This document shows positions 21,821 to 33,296 of a DNA stretch of 64,000 nucleotides, one piece after another. Position 1 is the stretch's first letter. The number at the start of each line of letters is the position of its first letter. The translations under genes and the position numbers were made by a program. Source of the DNA: Batkoa obscura (lineage: Eukaryota > Entomophthoromycota > Entomophthoromycetes > Entomophthorales > Batkoaceae); contig JASVEC010000005.1 in assembly GCA_030770535.1 (NCBI GenBank), forward strand, positions 558,001 through 622,000, in the 5' to 3' direction. Below the pieces are notes generated by a model. It had not been told where the DNA came from. It did no database searches and saw nothing but the letters and a program-made list of their open reading frames with translations.

Positions 21821-22147
21821 TGATTGGTTCGATTTCTACATCTTCAAAAACTAGCTCAATACATATTATTATAACTGAATCTAAATAATATGCTTAGCAT
21901 AAATCTAAAAAAGGAAATTTATGTATATATTTATCAAAATAGAAAGTTTACAAAAGAAGCGGTGGGCACCAAACTACTCAAGTTTCTAAATTATTTATTG
22001 ACTTGCGTTAAGCTAAGATACTGTTAGTTATATATATTAAATTTTTTAAATCTTTATCAATAGTTACTATTTGGTAACGATTCCGCTGTGGATTTTATAT
22101 GTTTTTAAATAGTGTAAAAGTTATAACATTCTTAAATCATCATGATA

Positions 22148-22247
22148 TGGGGATGTATTTTTGTGTTTAAGAATTTTACTAACAATTTTTCCGCTCAAAT
22201 AGTCCCTAAAAGATGGAAAAAATAATGAAGCCAAAAAAACACCTCCA
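22148..22247 (+). mobile_element. MITE family A, full-length copy
   Basis: TGGGGATGTATTTTTGTG to CACCTCCA with TA on both sides. The sequence from 21821 to 22147 on its left has no recognised feature. Confidence 0.85.
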
Positions 22248-22653
22248 TATAACCAATCCAATATTAAATATCTTGTAATAAAAATGTTATTCTACTGTTA
22301 TGTATTTTTAACCTACTTCTTTTTTTTACTAAAAAGATATTAAGTTATTTCTATTGTTTATAACAGTAATTTTTATATTTGAATTTTTTAATATAGAATA
22401 CCTTTCAATTGATATTTATTTTATCTAAAAACGGGAATATCTTTGTAGTAACTTCTTCACTATTGCAACTGTGTACACCTACAAATTGTTTTGTTAAATA
22501 TTAAGTTGTTTATAAAAACACTTAATGTATTGAGATCTATTGAGTTTTCAATAAAACAATGAAAAAGTTACAGAATATTAGTTAAAACATAAATAATTTA
22601 TTCAATAAAAATAATTCACATAAATAATATAAATACAAGATCATAAAATGATG
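22248..22653. other. 3' flank of WOPR gene 22654
   Basis: About 400 bp, AT-rich, nothing recognised. Confidence 0.4.
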
Positions 22654-23460
22654 TTAAAAGTAAATGTTTGATGAAGCATTGGTAGGATAGTCAAATAGAG
22701 AAGTCAAAGAAGGTAAAGGTTGATCAAATGGGTTGATATTTAAATTAGTATTGACCCCATTTTGATACTCCGTCAAACCACATGGGTTATTAAATGTTGA
22801 CTTATCTGGATTACAATTGACGCCACTTTCATATTCTATTAAATTTAAGGGATGGTTAAAATGAGTAACCGCTCCTTCCGGTGGAGTACTTGTATTGGTA
22901 CCGCTCACTAAATTTGGTATATTATGATTAAACTCAACTTCTACACTTTCATCTTTATTTTTTAATTTATATAACTTTCTATATGATTTGGAATTAACCC
23001 TATAACTCTTGATGTACGAGTACTCTTTGATATTATTTAAAATGAGCTCACTATCTCTGAAATAATAATTACTAGGTTTAATAAGATTACCTATATCATC
23101 TTCAAAGTAATAATTGACAATGCAAATTTCTTTTAAATTGGTATTAACTACATTAATCACCTTTTTAACAATTTTGGTTGTTTGCGTTGTATTCAATAAA
23201 CTATGAATCTTTTTAATATTCACTTTATCTACTTCGGTATAGATAAAGAAACCATTCTTGAGCTTGGAGGGGGTCCATGATTTACCATCGGTCCATCGTA
23301 GCATACCACTTTGTTTTTCAAATAATACCGTTTTTCCAGAGAATATGGAATTTTTATTAAAGCTTGGACGGTTCTGTAGTAGCTTAACTTGACCCTGAAG
23401 CGCTGCTTCAGCTAATATAAAGGCGTCATAAACAGTTTCAATGTATCCTATATAATCCAT
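22654..23460 (-). CDS. WOPR (Gti1/Pac2) family regulator, 268 aa
   Basis: First domain half at residues 1-75 (YIGYIETVYDAFILAEAA, FSGKTVLFEKQ, RWTDG at 55-59, GFFIYTE) and second half at about 97-152 (KKVINVVNTN, CIVNYYFEDD, LIKPSNYYF). The post-domain YIKSYRVNSKSYRKLY (149-164) matches the genes at 9250 and 16935. The tail contains a 22-residue tandem repeat, FNHPLNLIEYESGVN... (201-222) then FNNPCGLTEYQNGVN... (223-244), followed by the start of a third unit, FDQPLPSLTSLF, that merges into the LPSI/LPSL motif. A TATAAATA box lies at 23503-23510 (minus sense), 43 bp upstream. The ATG at 23460 opens directly into the domain. Confidence 0.9.
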   Translation of the reverse strand: MDYIGYIETVYDAFILAEAALQGQVKLLQNRPSFNKNSIFSGKTVLFEKQSGMLRWTDGKSWTPSKLKNGFFIYTEVDKVNIKKIHSLLNTTQTTKIVKKVINVVNTNLKEICIVNYYFEDDIGNLIKPSNYYFRDSELILNNIKEYSYIKSYRVNSKSYRKLYKLKNKDESVEVEFNHNIPNLVSGTNTSTPPEGAVTHFNHPLNLIEYESGVNCNPDKSTFNNPCGLTEYQNGVNTNLNINPFDQPLPSLTSLFDYPTNASSNIYF

Positions 23461-23502
23461 TTGATTTAAAAAATTTGTGTAATCAAGGAGAAGCTTTTGT
23501 AC

Positions 23503-23510
23503 TATTTATA
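23503..23510 (-). promoter_or_regulatory. TATA box of WOPR gene 22654-23460
   Basis: TATAAATA on the minus strand, 43 bp before the ATG, at the same spacing as in the paralogs at 9250, 33247 and 36894. Confidence 0.55.
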
Positions 23511-25001
23511 CTTTTTTTTAGAAGTGTTAGTTGAAAAGGGGGTAGTTTTAGCTTAATTTAGAAGTAATTACTATATTTAGATAAATGTCCAAATCGGGGA
23601 ATCGCCAGACTTAGTACAGTTGGTTAGATTTTGGGGGATTTCAATAAGGAGAAAAAAAGTAGTGATCTTTGCAAAATTCAAGGATTTTATTTTGTAATAA
23701 TGTTATTTTGTTATAAATTGATAGTAAAAAAGACACTTTAATTTAATATTTTATTTGGATTACTAATTTAAAAGTAAATTGAAATTATTTATTTGTAAAT
23801 TTAAAAGATAGCAAATGAAATTTATTATTTGAAATAAAAATGTTCATTTCAATGCCATTTCTAGCGAAAGGGATAGCATACTATTTAATTTATACTTTTA
23901 ATTTTATTTGAGTTTTTAGATATCCTCAAGTGCTTAATCTAGCGAATGTTTGCTAACTTTAATACTTTTAATACTTAATTTTAATATAAAGCTTATTTCA
24001 ACAATTTTATTAAAACAAAACTAACAATTTACACTCAGCATAAGAACTCTTTTTTCAATTGTTTGATTGTTAATTTTTGTTATAAATAACTTTCTACCCT
24101 CAATTAACCCTAACTATTACTATAACTTGCATATGTCCCGCCCCTATTTTATTATTAATTTTTCAGGTTAAATTAACGAATTTGTTTCTTTTATAAAAAT
24201 ACGACTTAACTTTAGGACCTTTCTTTTAGCTTTTTTATACAAAATATTAGCGTTTTTAAATTTATAAAAGGTAGATTAAATTGTATCAAAAATTAAAACC
24301 TTTTTTATCCCCACTGTTTTACAGCGGATACTTCCTTGCTTTAAAAACTGTACATTTATGCTATGCAAATTTTATTTAGCCTAGAATAGCTTTTTAATGT
24401 GTTTATTGAGTTTCATAGTCATCAGCATAACTAAAAAGAAAAATTAAAGTTGTCAACAGAAAATTATAAAACATAAAATCATTAAAATTTCCATTCAGTT
24501 AAAAGGAAAGGGCAAATTTTAGAAGTTCCATTTATTTGAATCAGAGAATGTTCTTTTAAATGGCTTGTCACTGGGCTTATTTGAAATTACAATAAGAAAT
24601 TGAACTTATAAAGTGGTTTGCTTTTAAGTTAAGTTAAATAAAAGTTACTATTAAATATAAGCTATATTTATAACCATCCTTTAAGTATGATCTAACTTTT
24701 TAACATCAATATTAAACACTTGATGATTGTATAATCGATTTGATCATTGGTTGAAATGGCTGAAGTTTAATAAAATTCTAAAATTAGCTGGTGAAACTAA
24801 AAGACATTAAAAGTGGAGAAAAGACCATTTGGTTTCAATGACAAAAGGAACTGTTAAGCTGACTTGAAGAGAATTTGTTTAATATTTGAGCTTGAAGTGA
24901 ACTGAAAATATGGGGATTAACATGGTGATTAGGGTGTTGTTTTAGTTTATTTATTTCATTAGTTGTTGAATTATTGTTAACTAGTTAAATGAATAATTAT
25001 A
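23511..25001. other. Intergenic
   Basis: About 1.5 kb of AT-rich DNA. A short tRNA D-arm-like string near 23610 (AGTACAGTTGGTTAGA) has no cloverleaf around it. Nothing else seen. Confidence 0.4.
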
Positions 25002-25205
25002 CAGTCCTGCATGTAGATATTTGCGTTCCTTGAAAACCTTTCTTTGTTTTTATGTGACTTGATTCGAAATAAAAGTTAATCAAGAGCAGTTATGCTATAG
25101 TATTTTCTTAGCAATTATTTCATTTAAAACCACTTTTTTTCGAATCAAGTCACATAAAAACAAAGAAAGGTTTTCAAGGAACGCAAATATCTACATGCAG
25201 GACTG
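25002..25205. mobile_element. Foldback element with perfect 67-bp inverted repeats
   Basis: The arms 25002-25068 and 25139-25205 are perfect reverse complements by eye, starting CAGTCCTGCATGTAGATATT. The loop is 70 bp, and TA flanks both ends (25000-25001, 25206-25207). Short size, no ORF and TA duplication fit a Tc1/mariner-type non-autonomous element. I see no second copy in the window. The identity of the arms implies a young insertion or active arm-to-arm correction. Confidence 0.8.
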
Positions 25206-25232
25206 TAAAAAATATAATTGAAATAAAAAAAT

Positions 25233-25400
25233 CTTGCAGTTGTTATAACTCTTTTACAAAATATTTAGCAGTAATTCTTATAATTAAATAAATTTTGAAA
25301 ATGATTTTTTAACACTTATTCTATATTTTAGCAGGATCTTGCCACAAATGTTGCTCTTAAATGAACTCTAAATGTTTAACAAAAGAACTGCAATAGTTTC
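25233..25400. repeat. Family B inverted-repeat element (MITE)
   Basis: Left TTGCAGTTGTTATAACTC followed by TTTTAC; right end reads inward as CTATTGCAGTTCTTTTG. It lies only about 25 bp from the foldback element at 25002. Confidence 0.5.
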
Positions 25401-27156
25401 ATATTAATTATGTCAATTCTAGTTATTATACGGAACTTTTGCCATTTTTCAACTTTAGAGCTGTCTAAGTTCAAATATTTCTATGCTAACCGTTCATTTA
25501 GGAATAACTTTTAGACATAAACCCAGCCAAGCCTAAGAATTTAGTTTTTAAAAGAATTAACTTAGCAAATAGTAACCGAATAATTTTTACGAAATATGTC
25601 ATATTTAAAATTAAACAATTGTATTTTAAATAGTGATCAAAAAAATGGAAATATTGTATAAATGCTTCACATTTTAAGTCAGTGTAACAATCATTCAACT
25701 AATAGAATAAAGTATCATTTCTAATTATATATATTATTGTGGCAATAATAACCATAACAAAAAAGTTAATGACTCTAGTTAATATTATAAATAATACTAA
25801 TTTACGACTACTAAAAGCTAAAAAATAATTCAACCATGGCTTTTTATAACTTTGATTTTATCTAAGGCAATTTTAATATTTAGTGTTAAAGCTGATGGTA
25901 AAATTGCTATAATAATACTATACCTTCTAATTATGTTGATTGATGTCTGCGAATTAAACATTTTCAATAATTGGAATTCTATAAAATAAGGTAGTAATAT
26001 GTGATAGTGATACTAATTATAGGAAAATTGAGAGATTTATTAGTAATGATAATTGATTATAAATGATGATATATCATATTGGTTTACAAATCAAGTATAT
26101 TGAAACATTATGATGAAACTATTCATGACTTGTTAATCCATAGAATAAAATAGTACTTCAGCTCATTAAAATACCATTTTATATTCCGTTTACGCATTAA
26201 TTCAATTAACATTTTAAAAACCGCCTTTAATAACAATATACTTTTTATAGCAAGGGTGGGTTGGAATGTAATCCTTCTTAAAGCAGTTGAAAGTCTCGGT
26301 AAACTATTGATCCTGATAATTAAAAATCGGTCAACTTTTGACCTTGCTCTTGAGTTATTTTTTCATAATAAACAACTAAATGAAAGTTAAAGGTTTGCTG
26401 CTATTTTATAAAAAGTTTCTTTTATCCTTAATCAACTAGACATGTACACGTTCAAGTTTTAAGTTCATCAAATAAGAAGCTCGGTATACATTTTCTAGGT
26501 GACAAGTTGATTTCAAATGAATATTAATTAACTAACCTCAAATCAGTTAGCTCGTTAACACCTTCAAGCTCCACCGTAGCATATAACCACAATGAAATAA
26601 TAACCCACTTATACATAAGATAGAGACGCGATCGCATTTTTTTACTAAATTTAAAAATAAGCACAAATTAAAAATAACTTTTATATTTTATTTTTATATT
26701 TTATTGTAACAATTAATAATTCAAAAGTATCCGAAGTCAAGAATAAAAATAAAGATTACCTTTAACTAATTATAGTAATTTGGCCACCTAATTTAAAACT
26801 GAAGTGTTCTATACAGATCAAACTGAGGTTATTGAGTTTAAAGTTGTGGCAAACAAATGATGGTGAATTAATAGTTATATATCTTATTTTCAATTTTGAT
26901 ATTTAAAATTAAATCTTTATATTACTTCTACTTTGACTTTAAACAAAATATGCTAATATTGTCCACTATCTTTGGACTACTATGAAATCACTTTCCGAAT
27001 TCAAACCCGAACTTTAAGTTTTTTTGGTTTCGAATTCATTAAATACTAAAAGTTTAATTAAGTTTAAAATAGCGTTTGAATTTTGAATTAAAGAATAGCA
27101 ATTGATTTGCGACTTTGAATAGACCAATAAAAGTAACAAACTTGAATTTTATTTAA
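25401..27156. other. Intergenic
   Basis: About 1.75 kb, AT-rich, two stretches slightly less so (near 26270 and 26560). No gene recognised; small frames here are not convincing. Confidence 0.4.
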
Positions 27157-27759
27157 TTATTTAAAACTGATATATTGATTTAAAAGATCTAATTGTCGTT
27201 GATCCTCCGATGTTAAGTTATTGAGTTTCGGTTTATCCCTTTCTGTTAGTCCTACAAGTGGTGGTATCATTGAAGACCTAGAATCCCCAAATGAATCATT
27301 TGGATTACCAATATAATATTTATCCAAATTCATTTTAATATCCTCCAAATCCTTAAGTCCATACTTAGATGGGGATACCAACTCATTTTTATCTACTTCC
27401 ATTTGATTGTAATAATTAATAATATGATATTGCTGATTATCTTTAGTTCTAATAGTTAATGTTTTTTTTATCAATAAAGTTTCATTTGTTGCTATTCTAT
27501 CCTCCTCACGAGGCATTTGAAAATAAATAAAGAAGCCTTTTCGTAGCTTAGAGTTTGACCATGACATACCATCGGACCATCGCTTAATTCCACTTTTGAG
27601 TTCATTAATAATGAATGTACTACCTGATCGTATTTCTTGTTTCTGTTGATAAGTTAGACGTTTATTACTTAAATGAAAGTGACCCCGATTTGCTGCTTCA
27701 AGTAAGATCATGGCTTCGGTGATGCTCGGTAAATAGCCATGGAAGTGCTTAGGATCCAT
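27157..27759 (-). CDS. WOPR (Gti1/Pac2) family regulator, 200 aa
   Basis: The shortest of the seven. First half at about residues 6-80: FHGYLPSITEAMILLEAAN, RSGSTFIINE, RWSDG at 60-64, SWSNSKLRKGFFIYF. Second half at about 96-148: IKKTLTIRTK, YHIINYYNQMEV, LVSPSKYGL. RSG and RWSDG group it with the gene at 208. The tail is only about 50 residues, with an IPPL motif at 165-168 and a C-terminal amphipathic stretch. A TATATAAA element (about 27803-27810, minus sense) lies about 45 bp upstream of the ATG at 27759. Probably a nuclear regulator, with little beyond the DNA-binding domain. Confidence 0.9.
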   Translation of the reverse strand: MDPKHFHGYLPSITEAMILLEAANRGHFHLSNKRLTYQQKQEIRSGSTFIINELKSGIKRWSDGMSWSNSKLRKGFFIYFQMPREEDRIATNETLLIKKTLTIRTKDNQQYHIINYYNQMEVDKNELVSPSKYGLKDLEDIKMNLDKYYIGNPNDSFGDSRSSMIPPLVGLTERDKPKLNNLTSEDQRQLDLLNQYISFK

Positions 27760-29305
27760 CCCAAAGTAAGGTTAAAAAAAGTAAAAATTATTTGCCCTTG
27801 AGTTTATATAAATGAATAAATTACTTATGCTTTTAATACTAAAGAGAGTTAATTATTGGCTTATTTTTAAAAGAATGAAAAAATTACTAATTCAAGCTTA
27901 TTCCTTAAAAGGATTCTGTATTGTTTGATTTGTATATTTATTTATACTCTCCGATTTATCTTGTGTCACTAAACTAAAGCTTTTATCTATTCGTATATTG
28001 AATGATTATTATTATTTTAAACTATGAACAATAAAAGCTTTTAGTTCCATCTTAATTTATATTGAACTATTCCTTCCTTTTACACAAATGAAATATTAAA
28101 TTTTATAACACAATTCATACCCGTGTTTATTATTCAATGATTTAGCTTTTTGTCATTGTTAGACCCTTGTTTTATTATTTATATTTGTATATTTCGGTTG
28201 TTAGTCTATTTTTATATATTTATTTAAAACTTGAACAAAGATTAATTTTGTATTAATTTCCATAAAGCCCAATATTTTTAAGCCACTCCGTTGATAAACT
28301 GTTATAACTCTATCTCAAATTAATTAAATACCCATTTAAGAATTTTTTTGGCGTATTAAATCAAAAAATATAAAAATTAGGCTTCAAAAAATTGGTTATA
28401 CAGATATTTTAATTGTAAAAATTATCACTAAAAAAGTTATAAAAAAAATGCAATAGTCGTAATTAGCCTTAATTTTTAGTCAAGCTTAGTATTCCATACA
28501 AAATCCCAAATTTAATTAAACTTGAAGTCTTTCGCTTATTACAACTTGTTTTATTACAATTTATTATAATGACTTGTACCGGATAGTCCAAACTAAGTTT
28601 ATATCAATAGTTTATTTTAAATGAAATAACAAAAGAAAGTCTAACTCAGTTGACAAATAATAATTAACATTCCTCCATCATTTAATATTGTTCCCTCCTA
28701 CCCATTCTCAGATATCAATAAAATCAATACTATATCAACTGCATAATTTTTTAATTTTATGTCATTTTAAGCTTTTATACTTGTCCAAAAGTAGAAATTT
28801 TCCAAATATGGGCCTATTCAAAAACACCTCAGTTGCATAATTTTATTTTTTAGGTCTCTTCTAAAAATATCACTACCTTAAACTTTCATGTTAGAATTTA
28901 AATATCGAACATTACTCTTAAAATATTAAAGATGAGTTTGAGTTTATTCAGTTCAGGCTTTAGCTTAATAGTAACATTATGGAGTAAACAAATACCGGGG
29001 TTGACTAAAAAAGGATGGCATTGTTGAATTTTATAAAATAAAGCTTCATTAAAATAATTAGATTAATCAGTTATTTGGGAGAGTTGAGCCGTTTATGAAA
29101 AAATCAAGGGCCAAAGACTTAGTTTAGGATTTCAATGTCAAAAACAGATTTCCACATTATTATGTTACAAGCAAGCTTTGAATTAATTACTAATATTAAA
29201 CTTTAATAAACATATATTGAAAAACAGTAAAGCAGTCACTGATCTTAAAAACCCTCCTGCAATTTGATTTTTTGTTAATAAGAGACTTAGCGTATGGGAC
29301 TTAAA
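27760..29305. other. Intergenic
   Basis: About 1.5 kb upstream of the 27759 start; a TATA-like element near 27805 and nothing else. Confidence 0.4.
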
Positions 29306-29406
29306 TGGGAATGTATTTTTTTGTTTAAGAATTTTACTAACAATCTTTCCACTCAAATAGCCCTTAAAAAATGAAAAAAATAATGAAATCAAAAAAAACA
29401 CCCCCA
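29306..29406 (+). mobile_element. MITE family A, full-length copy
   Basis: TGGGAATGTATTTTTTTG to CACCCCCA. The flanking TA is not exact on either side. Confidence 0.82.
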
Positions 29407-29827
29407 AATATGGAAATGCTCTTTCCCCTTTTATCATTTTTTCATTATTAGTCAGTTTAAAGTCTAGAATTATTAGTAAACTTCAAAACAAGAGATATAC
29501 CCTTGTAGTTAAAAACATTAAAATATTCATTTGCTAATTCTAAAAGCTTAATCCTATTCATTTTTTTATAAGACTTAAATGCATACCGTTTTAGAATCTT
29601 TGAAAATTAAAATGCTAAGACATTAAAGCTGATTACAGAACCTCTTTATTTTAGCCATGTTGTATGTTATTACTAATTTGTATATTAATACTATTTATAT
29701 TCGAAAATTATTTTTATACAAGAGTAAAATTATATGTTTTTTAACCTTTTATTTTTAATAATTTTTTTAAAATATAGGCTTCTTTATTATAAAAGTAAGC
29801 TTTATAAAACTTCATTAGCAAAGCATA
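29407..29827. other. Spacer between two MITEs
   Basis: About 420 bp, AT-rich, no feature. Confidence 0.4.
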
Positions 29828-29926
29828 TGGGGATGTATTTTTGTTTAAGAATTTTACTAACAATTATTCTACTCAAATAGCGCTTGAAAAAGCGAAAAAG
29901 TGATGAAATCAAAAAAAACATTCACA
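29828..29926 (+). mobile_element. MITE family A, full-length copy
   Basis: TGGGGATGTATTTTTGTT to CATTCACA with TA on both sides. Confidence 0.84.
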
Positions 29927-30675
29927 TATAATATTAATTAACAACTGAAATATGCTAGAAGCTCTTGTTTTGTAGCTCATCTTTCTTCGTCATTAATTTT
30001 CTCAATTTTACCCATGAATGACTCACTCGAAAGCTTTATCACTCTTTCAAGAGTTTAAAAATATATATATTAAATAACTTAATTTACGAATAATCTATAG
30101 CTAGATTATATCCATGGCCAATATAAAAATATGCTGAAATTAATTTTTATATATATCATTTTTAGCTCAATTTTATATTAATAAACTCTTGCATTACGAT
30201 CATCATATTAGACAACTATACGCTTTTAAGAATAAAGTTAAAAATGCATACTTGTTAATAAAATCCAGTAATATGTACCATAAAGCTCAAGTTCTTTAAA
30301 ACCTTAACCACATTTATTCAACTACATAAACAATGGTGTTTATAGTTAAGAATAAGAGTCTAGATTGTCACAAAGTGGTAAAGTTTTTAATAAAAATTCT
30401 TGTTATGCATATAAAACAAATTAATAACAATATCTGGATCACTTTGATACAACGTTTGAACTTTTTTAACTTATATTTTGGAACTTGCTAGTCTTAGTAA
30501 TTATAAGGTTTTTTCTTTATAATTTTTTTAAAATAAACTTTGATCCTAATTAGCATTCAAGCTTTTTATAATAAAATAATTAGATGAAAACTATTAACTT
30601 TTTTAAGTGTTTTATATACTTAATAGAATTTTTTACTTTCAAAAAAATATTGATTACTTGAAATTAGAAAATATA
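29927..30675. other. Intergenic
   Basis: About 750 bp, AT-rich, no feature. Confidence 0.4.
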
Positions 30676-30788
30676 TGGGGGATGTATTCTTATGTTCAAG
30701 AATTTTACTAACAATCTTTTCACTCAAATAGCGCTATTTCAGCGAAAAAACTGTTAGTAAAATTCTTAAACATAAAAATACATCCCCA
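30676..30788. mobile_element. Palindromic MITE family A derivative
   Basis: Both ends are the same (left) end of family A, joined head to head at the AGCGCT core: TGGGGGATGTATTCTTATG on one side and CATAAAAATACATCCCCA on the other. TA flanks both sides. The family's other end, with GAAAAAGTGATGAAACC, is missing. Confidence 0.85.
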
Positions 30789-31094
30789 TATAATATAATA
30801 AAAAACATTTAATTACAACTTGTTTTATAGTTATTTTTTTTAACTTATTATTAATTATAAAACTTGAAATAAAAATAAAAAATTATATTTATACTTCAAA
30901 GCTTTAATTATATATATTATATTTTAATTGTTAGAAAAATTAATAGTTTTATAAAGTTAAATAAGGATTCTATTATTTTTTTAAATTTAAATTTTAATAT
31001 TTAAATTAATTAAAAAGTAATAAAAATATTGTTATATTGTATTATATTTCAAAATTTTAATTACATTTAAATAATAAATAGCTTTTTTAATGCT
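30789..31094. other. Extremely AT-rich island, left part
   Basis: Almost pure A/T on both sides of the LTR-like repeat at 31095, continuing to about 31980. No genes. Confidence 0.5.
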
Positions 31095-31555
31095 TGTGAA
31101 AGTTGGTACTCAGTGGTAGGAGTTAAAAGCAGTTCTTGGTTGATTAAGTTGCCTTGAGTCGAAAGGTCTTAGTTTATATAACTAAGATAGACTTAAATGA
31201 ATAAGAATAATACGTAATAAGTTACGAACTATGTAAAACAAATAGAATAGAAGATACTACTGTAAAATCTACCTAAGAAGTTGTCAAAAAGACTTAATGG
31301 CTTTATTAATAGTACGATATCAGGGAGTAATTCAGTTAAAAAGCATTGAGTTATCATATTGAAGAATCTCTTTTATACTCCAATAAGTATGAATATTAAA
31401 AGGAGATAATATTGTTTGCAATATGAAGTTATAAATTCTCGCAGCAAATCAAAATAAGGGACTCTGAATTGATTGTGTTTGAACTTGAGAATACAACAAC
31501 TTAAGTGATTGTTGTGTTATAATCAATCCGATAGCTAATAAACCAATATTTCATA
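31095..31555 (+). mobile_element. Solo-LTR-like repeat, copy 3
   Basis: 461 bp starting TGTGAAAG and ending TTTCATA, flanked by the 5-bp direct repeat ATGCT (31090-31094, 31556-31560). Same subtype as the copy at 6752. A retained target duplication suggests a younger fossil than the copy at 19651. It lies about 600 bp upstream of tRNA-Thr. Confidence 0.6.
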
Positions 31556-32158
31556 ATGCTAAATTTAAAACACATATTATATATAAGCTATAAAACAAAC
31601 TTATAAAAAAAAATTATATTAAAATTTATTTTATTTTATAATATTTTATTAAATTTAAGCTAAAAATATTTTATTTCTTTCTATATTTTATTTGTATATT
31701 TCGAAAAGTAATGACTTAATTGATTAAAAATTTAGCAAAGTATAAATAATATTTTATATAATCTATTTATAAAAACTAAGTTTATTTTGAATATTTTTAT
31801 TTTATTTTTTTATAAGCTTTTCAATTTACTTTTATATAAAAATCAATCAATAGTAAAATTTAACATCAATCTTATTTTAAAGTTAATCGGCTAAAAATTA
31901 GTTTGAATAATAAAAAAATTATAAATTTAGGTTTTTTAAAAACAAAAATTTAATTAAAGTAAGAATTAAAATAACTTTAATTTATTAAGATTAAGCTAAA
32001 GTTAAAGTCAGTAGTGCAGTTAAGGTTGGAGTTAGTTTTATACTCAAATAAATAAAATTATTATTTAATGTGTATACTTTATGCCACTTTAAGCTCCAAA
32101 ATCTAGTTTGATTCAAATTTATTCTTATAAACTTACTATGTATAAGTTGTATACAGTC
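31556..32158. other. AT-rich spacer before tRNA-Thr
   Basis: AT-rich to about 31980, then a short run of AAAGTTAAAGT-like hexamers. No gene. Confidence 0.4.
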
Positions 32159-32231
32159 GCCTTCTTGGCTCAGTTGGCAGAGCGTCCGCCTAGTAAGCGG
32201 AAGGTCATTGGTTCGATTCCGATAGAAGGCA
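32159..32231 (+). tRNA. tRNA-Thr (AGT)
   Basis: 73-nt cloverleaf: acceptor GCCTTCT/AGAAGGC with discriminator A, D arm GGCTCAGTTGGCAGAGC, anticodon loop CTAGTAA on stem TCCGC/GCGGA, T arm with GGTTCGATTCC. An identical-looking gene lies at 56633-56705 and a worn copy at 35517-35589. Confidence 0.95.
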
Positions 32232-32593
32232 GAACACAATCTTTTGTTATAATTGGCATTTTTTAATTTGTGCATAACTTTTAAAGTTGTAAATTATACT
32301 AATTAATTTAATAATACTAGTTTAATAACTGAACCCAGTTGTTTATGACATGGATGGCTTTACTCTCAGTTTTAAATTTTTAGAAAAATAAAAGGTTTTT
32401 TTGTATGTCTTACCAGTTATATTGGTTTGATAAACATTGAATCAGGGATATATATTTTTTAAAGTTGTTTTTAAAGGTGATAATACAATATGGTTAATTT
32501 TATTATGTAATACTGTAAAAAGCCCATATAAAATAAAAAATTTAATGTACACAGTTTTGGTTTAATTAATTAGAGCTAAATCAAACATATTAG
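32232..32593. other. Intergenic
   Basis: About 360 bp between tRNA-Thr and the 3' end of the 32594 WOPR gene. Nothing recognised. Confidence 0.4.
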
Positions 32594-33247
32594 CTAATTT
32601 GAAAGGTGTAATATTTTGCTACATTCATAAGAAGGGAAATTAGACGTTAGATCGATAGTAGATAAAGAGGTTGGATAAGATTTTGGGGAAGAGATATAAT
32701 TAATCTTATAGTTATTTGGAGTGCCAATGTTGTCATTATTTTCATTATCATGAGGGTTCATAGTGTCGAATATAACGTTGTTTAAAGTAAAAACTTTACC
32801 ATAATGTTTTGATTTGGTACGATAGTCCTTAATATAACCAAAGTCATTGATATTTTCATAGACGCTTGGGTTCAAGTTTAGTTCTGAAGGTACAGTCAAA
32901 CAATTAGTTCTGTTCAAATAGAAGTAGTTTATAATACAAATGGTTTGATTTTTATAATACAATTTGATACTCTTTTTACATAATACATCGTTTAATATAT
33001 AATTAAGCTCTCCTTTTTCTTTTTTCTCATAATAAATAAAAAAACCTTGTTTAAAACTCGAAGTATTCCATTTCTTGTCATCTGTCCATCGTTTTATTTT
33101 ACTATCCTTTGTGGAATAAATTACTGTTTTTCCATGATATATTTTAGTCCTAATTCTTTCACTTTCCATTGCTATCATACCTTGTATACTTGCCGATGCA
33201 AGCAAGATCGCTTCTTCAATGGTTGATACATAGCCTACGAATTCCAT
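32594..33247 (-). CDS. WOPR (Gti1/Pac2) family regulator, 217 aa
   Basis: The frame opens with TTG at 33250; the first ATG is 33247, giving MEFVGYVSTIEEAILLAS as in the paralogs. The first half holds IYHGKTVIYS and RWTDD at 53-57 (Asp replaces the usual Gly of RWTDG), then GFFIYYE. The second half holds KKSIKLYYKN and CIINYFY (104-110). It is the inverted partner of the gene at 36894. Residues about 64-152 are the same in both and the underlying 265 bp (32792-33056) look identical, while the first 63 residues and the tail differ at many sites. TATAAATA lies at 33289-33296 (minus sense). The tail is Asn/Ser-rich and lacks a clear LPSI motif. Confidence 0.9.
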   Translation of the reverse strand: MEFVGYVSTIEEAILLASASIQGMIAMESERIRTKIYHGKTVIYSTKDSKIKRWTDDKKWNTSSFKQGFFIYYEKKEKGELNYILNDVLCKKSIKLYYKNQTICIINYFYLNRTNCLTVPSELNLNPSVYENINDFGYIKDYRTKSKHYGKVFTLNNVIFDTMNPHDNENNDNIGTPNNYKINYISSPKSYPTSLSTIDLTSNFPSYECSKILHLSN

Positions 33248-33288
33248 CAATTTTTACAAAAAAAGATGTTATTACTGCTAACTCAAAC

Positions 33289-33296
33289 TATTTATA
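33289..33296 (-). promoter_or_regulatory. TATA box of WOPR gene 32594-33247
   Basis: TATAAATA on the minus strand, about 42 bp before the ATG. Confidence 0.55.

Noticed and set aside
23600-23645. tRNA-like AGTACAGTTGGTTAGA
   Set aside because: No acceptor, anticodon or T arm can be found around it.
25498-25698. 66-codon minus-strand ORF
   Set aside because: No family, no paralog and no promoter context; typical length for chance at this base composition.
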